Positions 22,903-34,500 of a DNA stretch of 64,000 bases are shown here, piece by piece. Source of the stretch: Solen grandis (taxonomy: Eukaryota > Mollusca > Bivalvia > Adapedonta > Solenidae); NCBI GenBank assembly GCA_021229015.1, contig CM037781.1:64184581-64248580 (forward strand). Reading direction: 5' to 3'. Numbering within the stretch: the first letter of the stretch is position 1; the number at the start of each line of letters is the position of its first letter. The position numbers and the translations under genes are program-made. Below the pieces are notes generated by a model. That model did not search any database. It saw only the letters and a list, made by a program, of their open reading frames with translations, and was not told the DNA's origin.

Positions 22903-23420
22903 GCCTTTACCAAAATTACATGTGCAATCAGAGAAGACCCTTAAAAAAGCTGTCTGATCTGGGTCCGCTCTGTTTGTAAATTCATCAAAACATGTCTATA
23001 TAACCCATATACTTAAAATTACACATTTAAATTTTCTAATAAGTCTGAAAAGAATTCTACCAGTCTTGAGCTTGCTGGCCTGTCTTATTTCTATCACTGA
23101 ATGCCATATTTTCTAGTTTAAACATATTTTATTGACTATATAATAATGATAGTTTTACAACAATGAACATATTTACAAAATAGCTAAAAGGGTCTGACCA
23201 CAAGTTATTTCAACATTAGTATTGGTCATTCCCTTAGAAATACTTGCGGAGTTTCAATGTCTAAACATAATACGAAATAAAAAGCAGATAGTATAACTAT
23301 TTGGTCTATAACAGTATTTATACGAATGTAGTCAAGTACAAGTGGTCAGTAATTATGAAATTTGCAAATGTCAAACTGATCAACTTAACCAGAGGAGATC
23401 TGCATTTATGTACCACTTAC
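22903..23420. other. Intron sequence, no gene seen
   Basis: Sequence directly downstream of the Hox-like exon on the gene strand. I searched it for the missing exon 4 without success. Confidence 0.5.
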
Positions 23421-23527
23421 CAGCACTCACGGAACTTTTGAATGTCACTTGGTTTGGACAGAACTTTTCTATCTCTCAGCCATCTCTCTACTTCCCGTAC
23501 ACTCATGTCTGTTTGCTTGGATACTTG
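23421..23527 (-). CDS. CERS: Ceramide synthase, exon 3 (Hox-like domain)
   Basis: 107 bases; acceptor TTTATTGCAG|CAAGTA, donor TGCTG|gtaagt, phase 0 in and phase 2 out. It encodes QVSKQTDMSVREVERWLRDR and then KVLSKPSDIQKFREC plus two bases of a Trp codon. It aligns with the Hox-like domain of animal ceramide synthases, where the typical helix is VxRWFRxRRNQxRP. Here the Phe is Leu and the Arg-rich end is DRKVLSKP, so the DNA-binding-like signature is degenerate, though KFREC(W) is preserved. The neighbouring exon 2 joins in frame. Confidence 0.92.
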
Positions 23528-23682
23528 CTGCAATAAACACATATTAAATTCATATTTAAAACTGCAATGAAATGTGTAAAAAATGTTAAAATATTATCTC
23601 TTAAACAAACATCAACATATGAAATCTAGCTTAAGAATATGTTATTTTTTTAATGGTGACTTTATTAAAAAAACAAAAAAAA

Positions 23683-24261
23683 ACAAGAGCTGTCAGAGGA
23701 CAGCACACTCGACTATTCAAAATGCTTGCTGGTAAATCAAATGAAATCTATTTCAATTCTTGCCCTTCATATACCCTGTACATAATAATAGTAAAAAAAT
23801 GATATACATATGTACATGTTCATATGTTTTGTTTTCAGTGCGTACATTTAATATTCATTTGTTTGTGACTGTTTTGGCTAAAATAATTAAATCCAATTCA
23901 TTTTGCTCACGAATGCAGAACAAGAAATGGGTCACAATTATGCTGTCACCTACTTAAGGTGTCTTTTTCTTCTCTTAAAGAATGCTGATGTCAAGGATTG
24001 ATTTAAATAAAATTAAACCATCATTTGTAAACATCAATTTAAATACATAATCATATATAGTTCTAAGCATATAATTTTAAATATAATTATTATTAATGGA
24101 AAACAAACATAAACACACACACACACACACAGTGTACAATGAGAAAGTATGAAAGAAAAAAGAAGAAGAGAGATATGGATTGATTCATTAATACGGAAAA
24201 TTCATTAATCCGGAAATTTAAACAAGGACCAAAGTGTCCGGACTAATGAGGTTTCACTGTA
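23683..24261. repeat. Remnants of further repeat families
   Basis: AACAAGAGCTGTCAGAGGAC at 23683 is the head of another bivalve repeat family. A CATTAATCCGGA/TCCGGACTAATGA stretch ending GAGGTTTCACTGTA at 24260 is one end of a pogo-like element, with no matching partner end seen. Confidence 0.5.
24112..24131. repeat. (AC)n microsatellite
   Basis: About ten AC dinucleotides in the intron between exons 3 and 2. Confidence 0.85.
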
Positions 24262-25061
24262 CCTTGATAGTCTGATACCCCTTAATATTTTTATGAAGTC
24301 TAAAATTAATCCAATGTCTAGTTACTGACACATAAGCATAATAACACTGTGCATGCAAACTTTAACCAAAGATCCATGTTAGAAAAGGGCCATAATTTGC
24401 ATAAAATTTAGTCCTTGGTTTTCTGATGCCCCTGAAGACACTCCTAAACTCTCTAGTCAATTCCTCAAGCAATTTCTGAAATATAAGCTGGATAGTAGCT
24501 TGAATGCAAAAATTTAACCAAAATTGTAAGTTAAAAGGGGACCATAATTTTTAAATATATTCCATCAAGTGTTATCTTCCTTTATAGTATGATACCCCTA
24601 AACATACTAAAGATGTTTCAAATCAATCCCATGCCTGGACTCTGAGATATAAGCATGAAAGTACCTTGCATGCAAAACGTTAACTGAAATTTCTAAGTTA
24701 AAAAGGGGCCATAATTAGTAACATATTCCATCAAGAGTTATCTACCATGAAAGTATGATACCCCTAAACATATTAAAGATGTTTCAAATCAATCGCATGC
24801 CTGGATACTGAGATATAACCATGAGAGTACCTTGCATGCAAAACTTTAACCAAAATTTCTAGGTTAAAAAGGGGCCATAATTTGTCATATATTCCATCAA
24901 TAGTTATCTACCTTGATTTTCTGATGCCCCTAAACATATCCATAAACTTTCAAGTCAATACCATGAATGGTTATTAAGATACAAACTGGATAGTAGCTTG
25001 CACGCAAAACTTAAACCAAATTTGCTATTGCATGCAAAACTTTAACCAAAATTTCTAAGTT
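24262..25061 (+). repeat. Tandem repeat with GGGGCCATAATTT motif, interrupted by element H
   Basis: Four to five diverged units of roughly 175 bases carry CTTGATAGTCTGATACCCC, ATGTTTCAAATCAATCCCAT and GTTAAAAAGGGGCCATAATT. The array resumes at 26638 (GGGGGCCATAATTT) after element H, showing that H inserted into it. Confidence 0.75.
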
Positions 25062-26637
25062 AACAAGAGGGCCATCATGGCCCTGGATCGCTCACCTGGT
25101 ATCATTAGGCTATGTAAAATCAAGTGACCCCTGGGGCAGAGCCAATTTTGACCCCAGGGTCATGATTTGAACAAACTTGGTAGAGGTCTATTAGCCATAT
25201 TACATACCAAATATCTAAACTCCAGACCTTGTGGTTTTTGAGAAGAAGATTTTTTCAGGTTTCTTCTATAATAGTCTATGTTAAATCAAGTGACCCCTGG
25301 GGTAGGGCCAATTTTGACCCCAGGGTCATGATTTGAACAAAGTTAGAAGAAATCCACTAGACAATGCTTCACACCAGGCCTTGTGGTTTCTGAGAAGATT
25401 TTTCAAGTTTTTCCCTATATTAGCCTATGTAAAATCAGGGACCCCTTTGGTGGGGCCAAATTTGACCCAATGGTCATGATTTGTAAAACCGTGGTAGAGA
25501 CCCAGTAGAATGACAAGCTGATTACCATATACCAAATAGTCTAAATTACCAGGCCTTGTTGAGAATTTTCCTGAGGAGAAGAGTTTTCAAGTTTTTTTCT
25601 ATATTAGCTATGTTTAATCAAGTGACCCCTGGGCGGGCCAATTTTGACCCCAGGGCATGATTTGAAAAATGGTTAGTGGGTCATAGACAATGCTGAACCC
25701 AAACATCTAAACCCAGCCTTGTGGTTTCTGAGAAGAGATTTTTCAAGTTTTTTTTCTATAATAGTCTATGTAAAATCAAGTGATCCCTGGGGCGAGGTAA
25801 ATTTTTACCCCAGGGTCATAATTTGAAAATCTTAGTAGAGAGTCATAAGATCATGCTACATACCAAATATCTAAACTCCAGGTCTTGTGGTTTCTGAGAA
25901 GAAGATTTTTCAAGTTTCTTTCCTATATTAGCCTATGTTAAATCAAGTGACCCCTGGGGCGGGGCCAATTATGACCCCAGGGTCATGATTTGAACAATCT
26001 TGGTAGAGAGTCATAAGATCATGCTACATACCAAATATCTTAACTCCAGGCCTTGTGGTTTCTGTGAAGAAGATTTTTCAAGTTTTTTTCTATATTAGCC
26101 TTTGTTAAATCAGGGACCCCTTGGCGGGGCCAAATTTGACCCCTGGGCCATGATTTGAACGAACTTGGTTGTGATCTACTAGACAATGCTGCACACCAAA
26201 TATCTAAACCCAAGGCCTTGTGGTTTCTGAGAAGAAGATTTTTCAAGTTTTTCCTATATTAGCCTATGATAAATCAAGTGACCCCTGGGGCGGGGCCAAT
26301 TTTGACCCCAGGGCCATAATTTGAACAATCTTGGTAGAGAGTCATAAGATCATGCTACATACCAAAAATCAAAAGGCTAGGCCTTGTGGTTTTGGAGAAG
26401 ATTTTAAAATTTTCATTCTGTGACCTAGATTTTTGACCAATCAAAATAATTTTAACAACTTTGGTAAAGGGCCCCATAATGAACATTCCTGTGAAGTTTT
26501 ATCAAAATCCAGTGAGTTGTTTAGAAGGAGATGTTGTTTAAAGAAATTGTTGACGACGGAAGAACGCACGCACGCACGACGGATAAAAGGCGATCACAAA
26601 AGCTCACCATGAGCACGTTGTGCTCAGGTGAGCTAAA
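25062..26637 (+). mobile_element. Pearl/HINE-like element H, nested in a tandem array
   Basis: Head AACAAGAGGGCCATCATGGC, about eight core units of roughly 165 bases with AAATCAAGTGACCCCTGGGG, TTTTGACCCCAGGGTCATGA and AGGCCTTGTGGTTTCTGAGA, TTGTTGACGACGG with ACGC repeats, and a terminal hairpin ending GCTCAGGTGAGCTAAAA. The flanks (AAGTT before, GGGGGCCATAAT after) rejoin to give the sequence seen in neighbouring array units, with no obvious target duplication. Confidence 0.88.
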
Positions 26638-26854
26638 AGGGGGCCATAATTTATATTAAATTCAGTCAAGAGTTATCTGCCTTGGTAGTCTGATGCACAT
26701 AATCTGAGGCATAATATGCGGTATTCAACACCTAAACACAATAACAAAGGTTCTGTACATAATTCATAGTAATATGGCTCAAACCAAAACCACATGGGGA
26801 TACCATTATAAATTCACATTCATAAATTTGAGAAGAATATTTAATGTGTATTAC

Positions 26855-26981
26855 CACAATATTGTTATTGGAAATATATCCATTCTTGCTAAATGTATCC
26901 TCCAGGATGGGGTTTGGTGTCAGGACTGGCCGTTTCTTTTGCTTAACACCCATTTTCCATCCAAGGGGCGTCACCACCAGG
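26855..26981 (-). CDS. CERS: Ceramide synthase, exon 2
   Basis: 127 bases; acceptor TTTATCCAG|CCTGG, donor ATTGTG|gtaata. The first base completes a His codon from exon 1 (CA|C). It then encodes LVVTPLGWKMGVKQKKRPVL, TPNPILEDTFSKN and a short tail to NNNIV, in phase 0 with exon 3. The TPL-G segment followed by a basic linker and PNPILE is the usual link between the first membrane helix and the Hox-like domain in this family. The donor lacks the usual G at +5 (gtaata); it is supported by phase and by the fit to exon 3. Confidence 0.87.
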
Positions 26982-27048
26982 CTGGATAAAATGAAATTCA
27001 TCCAGTGTAATGCAACAACAAAACCATCATATTACCGTAAATAACAAT

Positions 27049-28375
27049 AACAAGAGGCCCATGATGGCCCTAAATCACTCACCTGAGATAAATAGGTTGA
27101 CCCAAGGAACATCTGTACCAATTTATTTTAAAATCTGGCCAGTAGTTTTGAAGAAGATGATTTTTAAAGTTGTCATATTTTTTTTTTTTGTTGCCATGGC
27201 AACCAGAGTTCTATATGGATCAAGTTTATTTTAGCAACTTTTGTGAAGGTTGACCCAAGGATCATCCCTGCCAAGTTTAATCAAATTCTGTCCAGTGGTT
27301 TCAGAGGAGATGTTGTTTAAAGGTTTCCCTATATACATATAAGGCAAATAAGCCCCGCCCCTGGCGGCCATGTTTTTTTACGGATCGGAATAATTTTAGC
27401 AACTTTGGTAGAGGTTGACCCAAGGAACATCTGTACTTAATTATTTTGAAATCTGGCCAGTAGTTTTGAAGAAGATGATTTTTAAAGTTGTCATATTTTT
27501 TTTCTTTTGTTGCCATGACAACCAGAGTTCTATATGGATCAAGTTTATTTTAGCAACTTTTGTGAAGGTTGACCCAAGGATCATCCCTGCCAAGTTTAAT
27601 CAAATTCTGTCCAGTGGTTTCAGAGGAGATGTTGTTTAAAGGTTTCCCTATATACATATAAGGCAAATAAGCCCCGCCCCTGGCAGCCATGTTTTTTTAC
27701 GGATCGGAATAATTTTAGCAACTTTGGTAGAGGTTGACCCAAGGAACATCTGTACCAATTTATTTTAAAATCTGGCCAGTAGTTTTGAAGAAGATGATTT
27801 TTAAAGTTTTCATTTTTTTTTCTTTTTGTTGCCATGGCAACCAGAGTTCTATATGGATCAAGTTTATTTTAGCAACTTTTGTGAAGGTTGACCCAAGGAT
27901 CATCCCTGCCAAGTTTAATCAAATTCTGTCCAGTGGTTTCAGAGGAGATGTTGTTTAAAGGTTTCTCTATATACATATAAGGCAAATAAGCCCCGCCCCT
28001 GGCGGCCATGTTTTTTTACGGATCCAAATAATTTGAACAATCTTGGTAGACACTTACCAAAGGAACATCTGTGCCAAAACATTTTGAAATTCAGTTGGTT
28101 GTTTTGGAGAAGAAGACATTTTAAGTTTTTTCTTTCCGTTGCCATGGCAACCAGAATTCCAAATGGAATTCAATTCTTTGAACAACTTTGAAAGGGGACC
28201 ACCCAAGGAACATCCCTGTAAAGTTTTATCAAAATTGACCAAGCGGTTAAGGAGGAGATGTCGTTTGAAGCAAAATGTTGACGGACGACGGACGGACGGA
28301 CGGACGACGGACGGACGACGGACGAAGACCGGTCACAATAGCTCACCTTGAGCCTCTGGCTCAGGTGAGCTAAAA
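27049..28375 (+). mobile_element. Pearl/HINE-like element I (about 310-base core units)
   Basis: Head AACAAGAGGCCCATGATGGC; three long units of about 310 bases with GGTTGACCCAAGGAACATCT, TTGTTGCCATGGCAACCAG, GGTTTCAGAGGAGATGTTG and AAATAAGCCCCGCCCCTGG; GACGGACGACGGACGGACGG; tail GCTCACCTTGAGCCTCTGGC with TCAGGTGAGCTAAAAA. The three units are nearly identical, indicating recent amplification. Confidence 0.87.
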
Positions 28376-31300
28376 ATCAAAGAAATAGGATTTCATTCTT
28401 CTTTTCAACCTACAAACTTATATTATTTCTGTATGCATTTCAGAATAAATATACAAGTATTTATTAAGTTTTTTCAAAAATGATGTCAATTTGGAATTGC
28501 ATAATAAAGTATATATACAGGTGTCTGAGGTGAGACTGTCATTCACTATGTCATCATCAGTAAAACCGTAACTTTCAAGCTGAGAAAGAGAAAAGTAGAC
28601 CTGATAATTAGCATGTGCATGAGATGGATGATGTCCATATATAATTATAGAGAAATATTGATATGTGAACCATAAAGTGTTTTTATTACACCCACAATTA
28701 GCAATGATAAATAGCAACGTTTGGATAAGTGTTCTTTATTAGATTCAAAACAATTTTCTCAAGAGGCTTTTAATATATTGATCATTTAGTTTTGCATATC
28801 TTTTTGTCACAAACTCTCTCTCTCTTTTTATCCATTTATCATCTTTTGCCAATCCCATTAATTCTCTGAACATTAGATATTGAACAAAGATTTGGAACCT
28901 TCTCTGGGTTCCTTTCATGGTGAGATGTAAAATTTGTTCATGTTTTGAGAATAGCAAGTCAAGTAAAAAAATTATTGGCACATACCATATTTGGCTATAA
29001 ATAAATACAAAGAATTTGGTGAAGAAAAAACAACAAACAAAATTTGAGCTATACAATATGTAAAAAATACAGAAAGTTATGATCAGATATGACACTAATT
29101 AAGCAAGCTGGGGACTTGATAAAAGTGTGAAAAATTATACTTTCACACCCCCATGAGCATGATGGCACATGTCAAGATAACACCTGTGTTCAGTTGAGAA
29201 CTTACCCAATGGGCCAAAAGAAGAGTTAAAATAGAAAAAAAAGAGAACTTTCTCTATATTTTAAAAGAAAATAGTTGGAAAATTCTAAATGACAAGACCG
29301 CAATGTCAGTATATCACAGTTCTCACTTGTATACAAATATTACCACATTCTGATTTTGGTTTCAATGATTTAAAAATGACTTAGTAGGCCAAAATATCAA
29401 ATGAAGAGTGATTTTTTGGATGTAATTCCCAATAATATATTCAGGACAATATTTTTTACTGGTAGTAACAATAAGTAGTGGTCACTTTGTATAGTGTTTT
29501 TAACAGTTAGTCACTGTCCAAAAATTACATGTAATATTCAGAGAATATTTCACAAGGGTTTTGCATGCATGAATGTGTGCACAATGAATGTGTTCTGTAG
29601 TCCATGAAAAGCCACCAGTTGAAACATACTGTTAATGTTACATAATAAGAAAACAAAATGTGAGACTATAGCCTGAAGCAGTAAAGTCTCTTACCGGAAA
29701 GGGCATGAAGTGCCACACTAAATAGAACCAAAATTTAAATATTGACAATAAGTAACTGTAAGCCAAAATCAATATTTTGTTGTTAATGATGCATGAAGGT
29801 ATGTTTTATATAACAGATCAATTTTCATGTGGTCAGAGTTCAGGTGGTGGTTTGTGTAGTACAAAGGCATGTTGGCAAGACAACAATATTTATGCAGTAG
29901 TTAGTGAAAGGAAATTCAATACCAGGACAGATCTAACTTCCTGGGTAGGCTGCTCAACCAAGTGTATGAAGCCACTGTTTGAAGCTGCCTTTGCAATTTT
30001 GCAAAAAAGGGATATAGATATTTCAATACAATGCTTATAAATTCCCCTTGCTATGTGATTAGTTTAATTTGACTAATTTGTATAGGTTATGTATAAGTTT
30101 CGAAAGTAATTGGAAGAAAAAGATATTGAAGACAAACAATTTGCTATATATTTTCTATGAAACAGACTAACTTGAGGCACAATTTTGTCAATATAAGGGA
30201 AAGACTTAAGGATCATATTGTGTAAACTAACAATGACACCAATAATTTAAGCAGTGTTTGGCACTACAGTGTCCTGGAATCCCAAGGACACCAAAAATTG
30301 GGAAGGGACTCTTGAATTGACATGCCAGGTGTTCCGTTGGAACGATTTTCTGAATGAAAGTAAATTGAACAACAACATTTGTCAAAAACCAATGTAATGA
30401 TTATCATAAAGCCTTCTTCTTAGTAATCCTCTTTGATGAATCATAACTTTTTAATCAACTGTTATGTGAATAAAGCCATCAAATGTCTGAATGACAAGGA
30501 CTCATAAATTTCAGAAGGGACTCCTGAATTTCAAAGCAAGTGTTCCGTTGGGATACCTGCCTAAACTGTTAGTGTCAAACGCTGAATAAAGTTTGTATGA
30601 AGTCTCAATCAAATGCATCAATGTTCAAGAAATATCCAAGAAAATATAGACTTTTGGAAAAATTTCAATGTGAAAAAGGGGGATGACTTTGTGAAATCAA
30701 AAGTCAGTTATGGGAAATTACATGTGAACTGGTCTTTTGAGTCTTAAAACATGTAGCAAGTTTAAAATGGATATCTACAGGGCTTTATAAGTTTATCACC
30801 ATTTTTGCAATATTTTAAGTGTCTGTTACCATAGCAACCAAATTTCAAAATATATGATGTGCATACCCTCCATATTGCCATCTATCCATATTTCAAGTTT
30901 CATGAAACTATTCCAAGTAGTTATACTTTTTGAATTATCGCAGGATCCTGTTTTTGCGGACAGACAAATGGATTTCAAATCTATAATCCCCTGTAGATCA
31001 GTAACATTTCAAGAATCAAGACAGCTTCTGAGGTGGTACCAGGGCACACAGGGTCCCAGCTGTCAAATTTTAACAGCCATTAGCCCATTACTTGGTTTTA
31101 TTTTGTTACTGTGCTTGGGAAATCCATTAGTAACTTAGCAGGTCAAATGGTAGTCATTTCAAATTTTGGTCACTTTGAGATATATGTTTAGTTGGGGAAA
31201 AGCAACGCCATTAATAAGCCTCAAAAACCTATAGCAATATCTAAAATGTGCAACTTCCATTATTTAAGTGATTATTATCATAGAATGATTTAATTCAACC

Positions 31301-32482
31301 CTAGAAATCTATGTACAAAATTATGCCAAAATGCATTCATTTAAGCTTCTCAATTAAATGTGAACACCCTCTTCACTTTAAAGTTTATGAATTAAAACAG
31401 ACAAAAACTATGACTGAGAATTATCACATACAGTGTCAATCATGTCATAATTTGTTATATGGCAATGTTTTAAAGCAGCGTGTTCACAGATGATCAGAAG
31501 ATGATATAAAACAATTTTGAAGATTTTGTTTTCTGACAAATCAACTGGGCAAGTGTAGGTCATATAACATGGGAAAATGCTATTTTCATGAAGACAACTT
31601 CCGACAAAATCTGTTAAATATAGAAAACGTTATCCCTGAAGAAGGGGCTTGCAGTGCCATGTGACACATTCCCAAACATGGCATCTTCAGCAGTTCAGGG
31701 TAGCAATTTGTTGAAGGCATGTCTATCTATTTTTAAAATCCTTGTGCATGGAAAAACTGTCTTAACTTTGTGTTTGTGTATGGTTTCCTGCACTATGTGA
31801 GTAAATCATGATAGCGAGGCGAGTGTTTGGTCAGTTTGTGGTCAGTCATCAGCTGGAAGAGATGAAGTTAAATTTGTCTTATACATCGTGGCATTCTAAA
31901 GGCAGATTTCTGTAAAACCCATATCTTTGGTTTGGTATTTGTCGCTGTTTGTGATATTTCCTTATTTTTTAAATTTGGTTTTGAAATAATATGTTATATG
32001 TGAATGTTGCGTGTGCAATGAATTATATTTTCAGAGCGGAATGAATTGGTCTAATGGTCCCATCATACTTCTTAATATGCAGGTATGTTTTGGGCGTTTG
32101 GTTTACAGTTTACTTTTGGCACATGAGAGCGTCAGGAGATTTTTGCGCAGGACTCAATCCAATGGATGGTATCATATAGATGGTATGTAATGTGTTTATG
32201 ACATTATTGAGATGCGTGTAAATCATATATTTTGTATGTTGCCAAATTAAGCTAGCCAGCCTTAATATTCTGTAAAAATGACTATTATGTTGATAAAACA
32301 CTAGACACATAACTTTTTATTATAGAACTAGTACTATAGTCAACTATGACTGTGAGAAGTCATTCTTCAATTAAGATGCCACATATGACAGATGCAAAAA
32401 AGATAAAAACATCAGTTCGGATACATTCATAAATGTTTTATCCAATTCTATCTGAAATATAAACTATAGAAAATCTACGTAC
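28376..32482. other. First CERS intron: mostly unremarkable sequence
   Basis: A 4.1 kb stretch without a supported gene. A minus-strand open frame (28745-29095) has a charged C-terminal half (KREREFVTKRYAKLNDQY) but I do not recognise it. Two diverged copies of a segment with AGGGACTC and GTGTTCCGTTGG lie at about 30290-30360 and 30510-30570. A tandem-core-like fragment lies near 30830-30960. Confidence 0.5.
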
Positions 32483-32655
32483 TGTTCAAACACATAGCGA
32501 AATACCAGAAGCACCATTCCGATTGGAATTGACCACAACATATCGGACCACTGCGGTAAATAGATCGGGCTCTCCGGCGTATTTTCCATGATTTTCCAAT
32601 CATATCCTTTTGGAAACCAAAAGGATTCGCTCCAAATTAATTTCAGCACATCCAT
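32483..32655 (-). CDS. CERS: Ceramide synthase, exon 1 with start codon
   Basis: 173 bases from ATG at 32655 to donor GAACA|gtacgt. The start has a good context (AAAATGG). The encoded 57 residues begin MDVLKLIWSESFWFPKGYDW and include a membrane segment SIPIGMVLLVFRYVFE. Animal ceramide synthases start with a short luminal stretch containing W-FWLPxxxxW, then this first transmembrane helix ending RYxFE; the match is clear. The exon ends with two bases of a codon completed by exon 2 to give H. Assembled from all exons seen, about 315 residues are recovered, against 350-390 for typical family members. Confidence 0.93.
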
Positions 32656-32800
32656 TTTCCTTGATGGTGTTGAACTTGGTTATAAATAAATAAATCTATC
32701 GGCAAGAACAGAAAAATGTGCATGTATAATCAGGATCTGTGTTCACTAGACGCTTGACACCGGTTGTTTCGTTACCGCTTAAGTTAATGCATCCGCCCCA
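32656..32800 (-). promoter_or_regulatory. Upstream region of the ceramide synthase start codon
   Basis: About 145 bases separate the start codon from the GGGCGAA-ended element. No TATA box or other core promoter motif can be assigned with confidence, and further upstream 5' exons are possible. Any promoter within 2.4 kb would have to lie in or beyond the inserted element. Confidence 0.3.
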
Positions 32801-32980
32801 GGTTTTTTCGGTATCGGGTTCATTCGCCCCAAGTACACTTTCGCCCGAGTCAGTTCGCCCGAGTCGGTTCGCCCTACAATGTGGGTTCATTCGCCCACAT
32901 AGTGGGTTCATTCGCCCTAGTAAAGTTATAAATTAATAAACAAAAAAAACAAACTCATATTTCTTGGTCAACTGTGCCGT

Positions 32981-33589
32981 TTGAACAGGAATTGTGCGGT
33001 CAAATATATTTTCTTACTTAGACTGAGTTCATATAAGCTTCATCTTAGAGACAAAGGTTTCTTTTCTGATATATACAGCATTCTACAGAAGTTTAATCTG
33101 AGTTTTTATTTGGATAACTTCTTAAGTGAAGGTGTATTTCCAAACAAATATCAATGGAAACAAATAATAAATAAAACAATATGGCACTTTTATGTTTCGG
33201 CTTGGGAAAAAGGTACCAGCTCTGAAATGTATGGCTGTTTCCGTTCATTACACTCGCAGTACCATTACAGTGATATTTGGTCGTATGCTCTAAGTAGCCC
33301 GTGGCAACTTGAGCACTGTAGATCAGCGGTAAAACTTGTTGCATACTCTACTCGTTTTGACGAATGTTGTCCGAAATGCAACATACAGCTGTTTGACAAT
33401 AGTATGACTGATCATATACTGTTAGACTGTCCGGCATTGTTAGATGAAAGGGCGAACTTTTTACAAATTATAGAGCAGGTGTATGGCGTGCGTGTTAAAA
33501 ATATTGTGGTGAAAATGAGTCGGAACACCCTAATCAACACTGTTCTTGGTGTGACTTGTCCAGTTTATTATATTTTGCAAAAAATTTAG
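32981..33589 (+). pseudogene. C-terminal part of a LINE (non-LTR retrotransposon) ORF2
   Basis: A 202-codon open frame ends with a TAG stop. Its C-terminal half has CCPKCN, then TDHILLDCPALLDER, which matches the CX2C...HX4C pattern found after the reverse transcriptase domain in ORF2 proteins of CR1/jockey-like and RTE-like elements. The region just before it (YHYSDIWSYALSSPWQLEHC) fits the spacer that precedes this motif. The endonuclease and reverse transcriptase domains are absent, so this is a 5'-truncated copy. The Met at the start is incidental. It lies opposite to CERS. Confidence 0.72.
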
Positions 33590-33613
33590 CAATTTTGGGC
33601 AAATTAAAATTTT

Positions 33614-33653
<40 letters not shown>

Positions 33654-34500
33654 ATAATTTTTTTATAGTGCTGCGATTACATGTGTTTTGTTTATATGTA
33701 TTTGCTTAGTTATTATGATTTCTATGCCATTACTTGCTTCAACACAAAAAGAATAAGAGTAGGTTGCTGCTGCTTCTTCTTTTATTGGCTATGCTGTTTT
33801 GTATCCGTCTGTTGTGCATGCTGAGTTTGATTATTCATAATTAAGTTTGCGATATATTCATAGTTTTGTGATTACATGTGTTTTGTATATTTGTGTTTGT
33901 CTATATGCTTTCTATGTTTTGTTTCTAACTCCATAACATAAGCCTTTTTTTCGTTTCGACAAGGTTTATCTCAAATGTGGTGTTTAGCAATATACATTTA
34001 CACTTACATTTACATTTTAGTAAATTCACGTTTCATGGCCCGGGGATTAAATGGATTTATGCCCAATTGCCTAAATACATCTGCCTCCCCCCTCTTCAAA
34101 ACTTAAGCCATTCATATAATATTTTGAATAGTTTCTCTATCTTCGTCCCTTATTTTTATCAATTTTAGTCTGAGTATTTTTCTATTATCCCTTTAATTGT
34201 GTCACAATTAACGTTATAAACGTATATAAATGATAGGTATTATTCTCTAATCTTTATTCATTCTTATCGTTATATTGGATGGTATATAATAATTCATGTA
34301 AGCAAGTAGTATTGTAGTAACTAGTTGTATGTCAGTTAGCTGTATATACATGTACATATCAATATATAGGTAGTTTTTCGATTTGTTTGTGCTTGATGTT
34401 TATATCACATGTTTGTGCTTCATGTTTATATCAATGTTTATAATCTTCAATATTGGAGGAAATAAAGATATATATTACGGTTGGTGATGAATAAATATAA
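33590..34500 (+). other. Probable LINE 3' untranslated region with poly(T) tract
   Basis: A poly(T) run at 33617-33649 follows the ORF2 stop. A GGAGGAAATAAAGATATAT stretch near 34455 holds an AATAAA signal. The extent of the LINE copy is uncertain. Confidence 0.45.

Noticed and set aside
24262..26700. Possible CRISPR array from regularly spaced repeats
   Set aside because: The units are contiguous tandem monomers without unique spacers in a eukaryotic intron.
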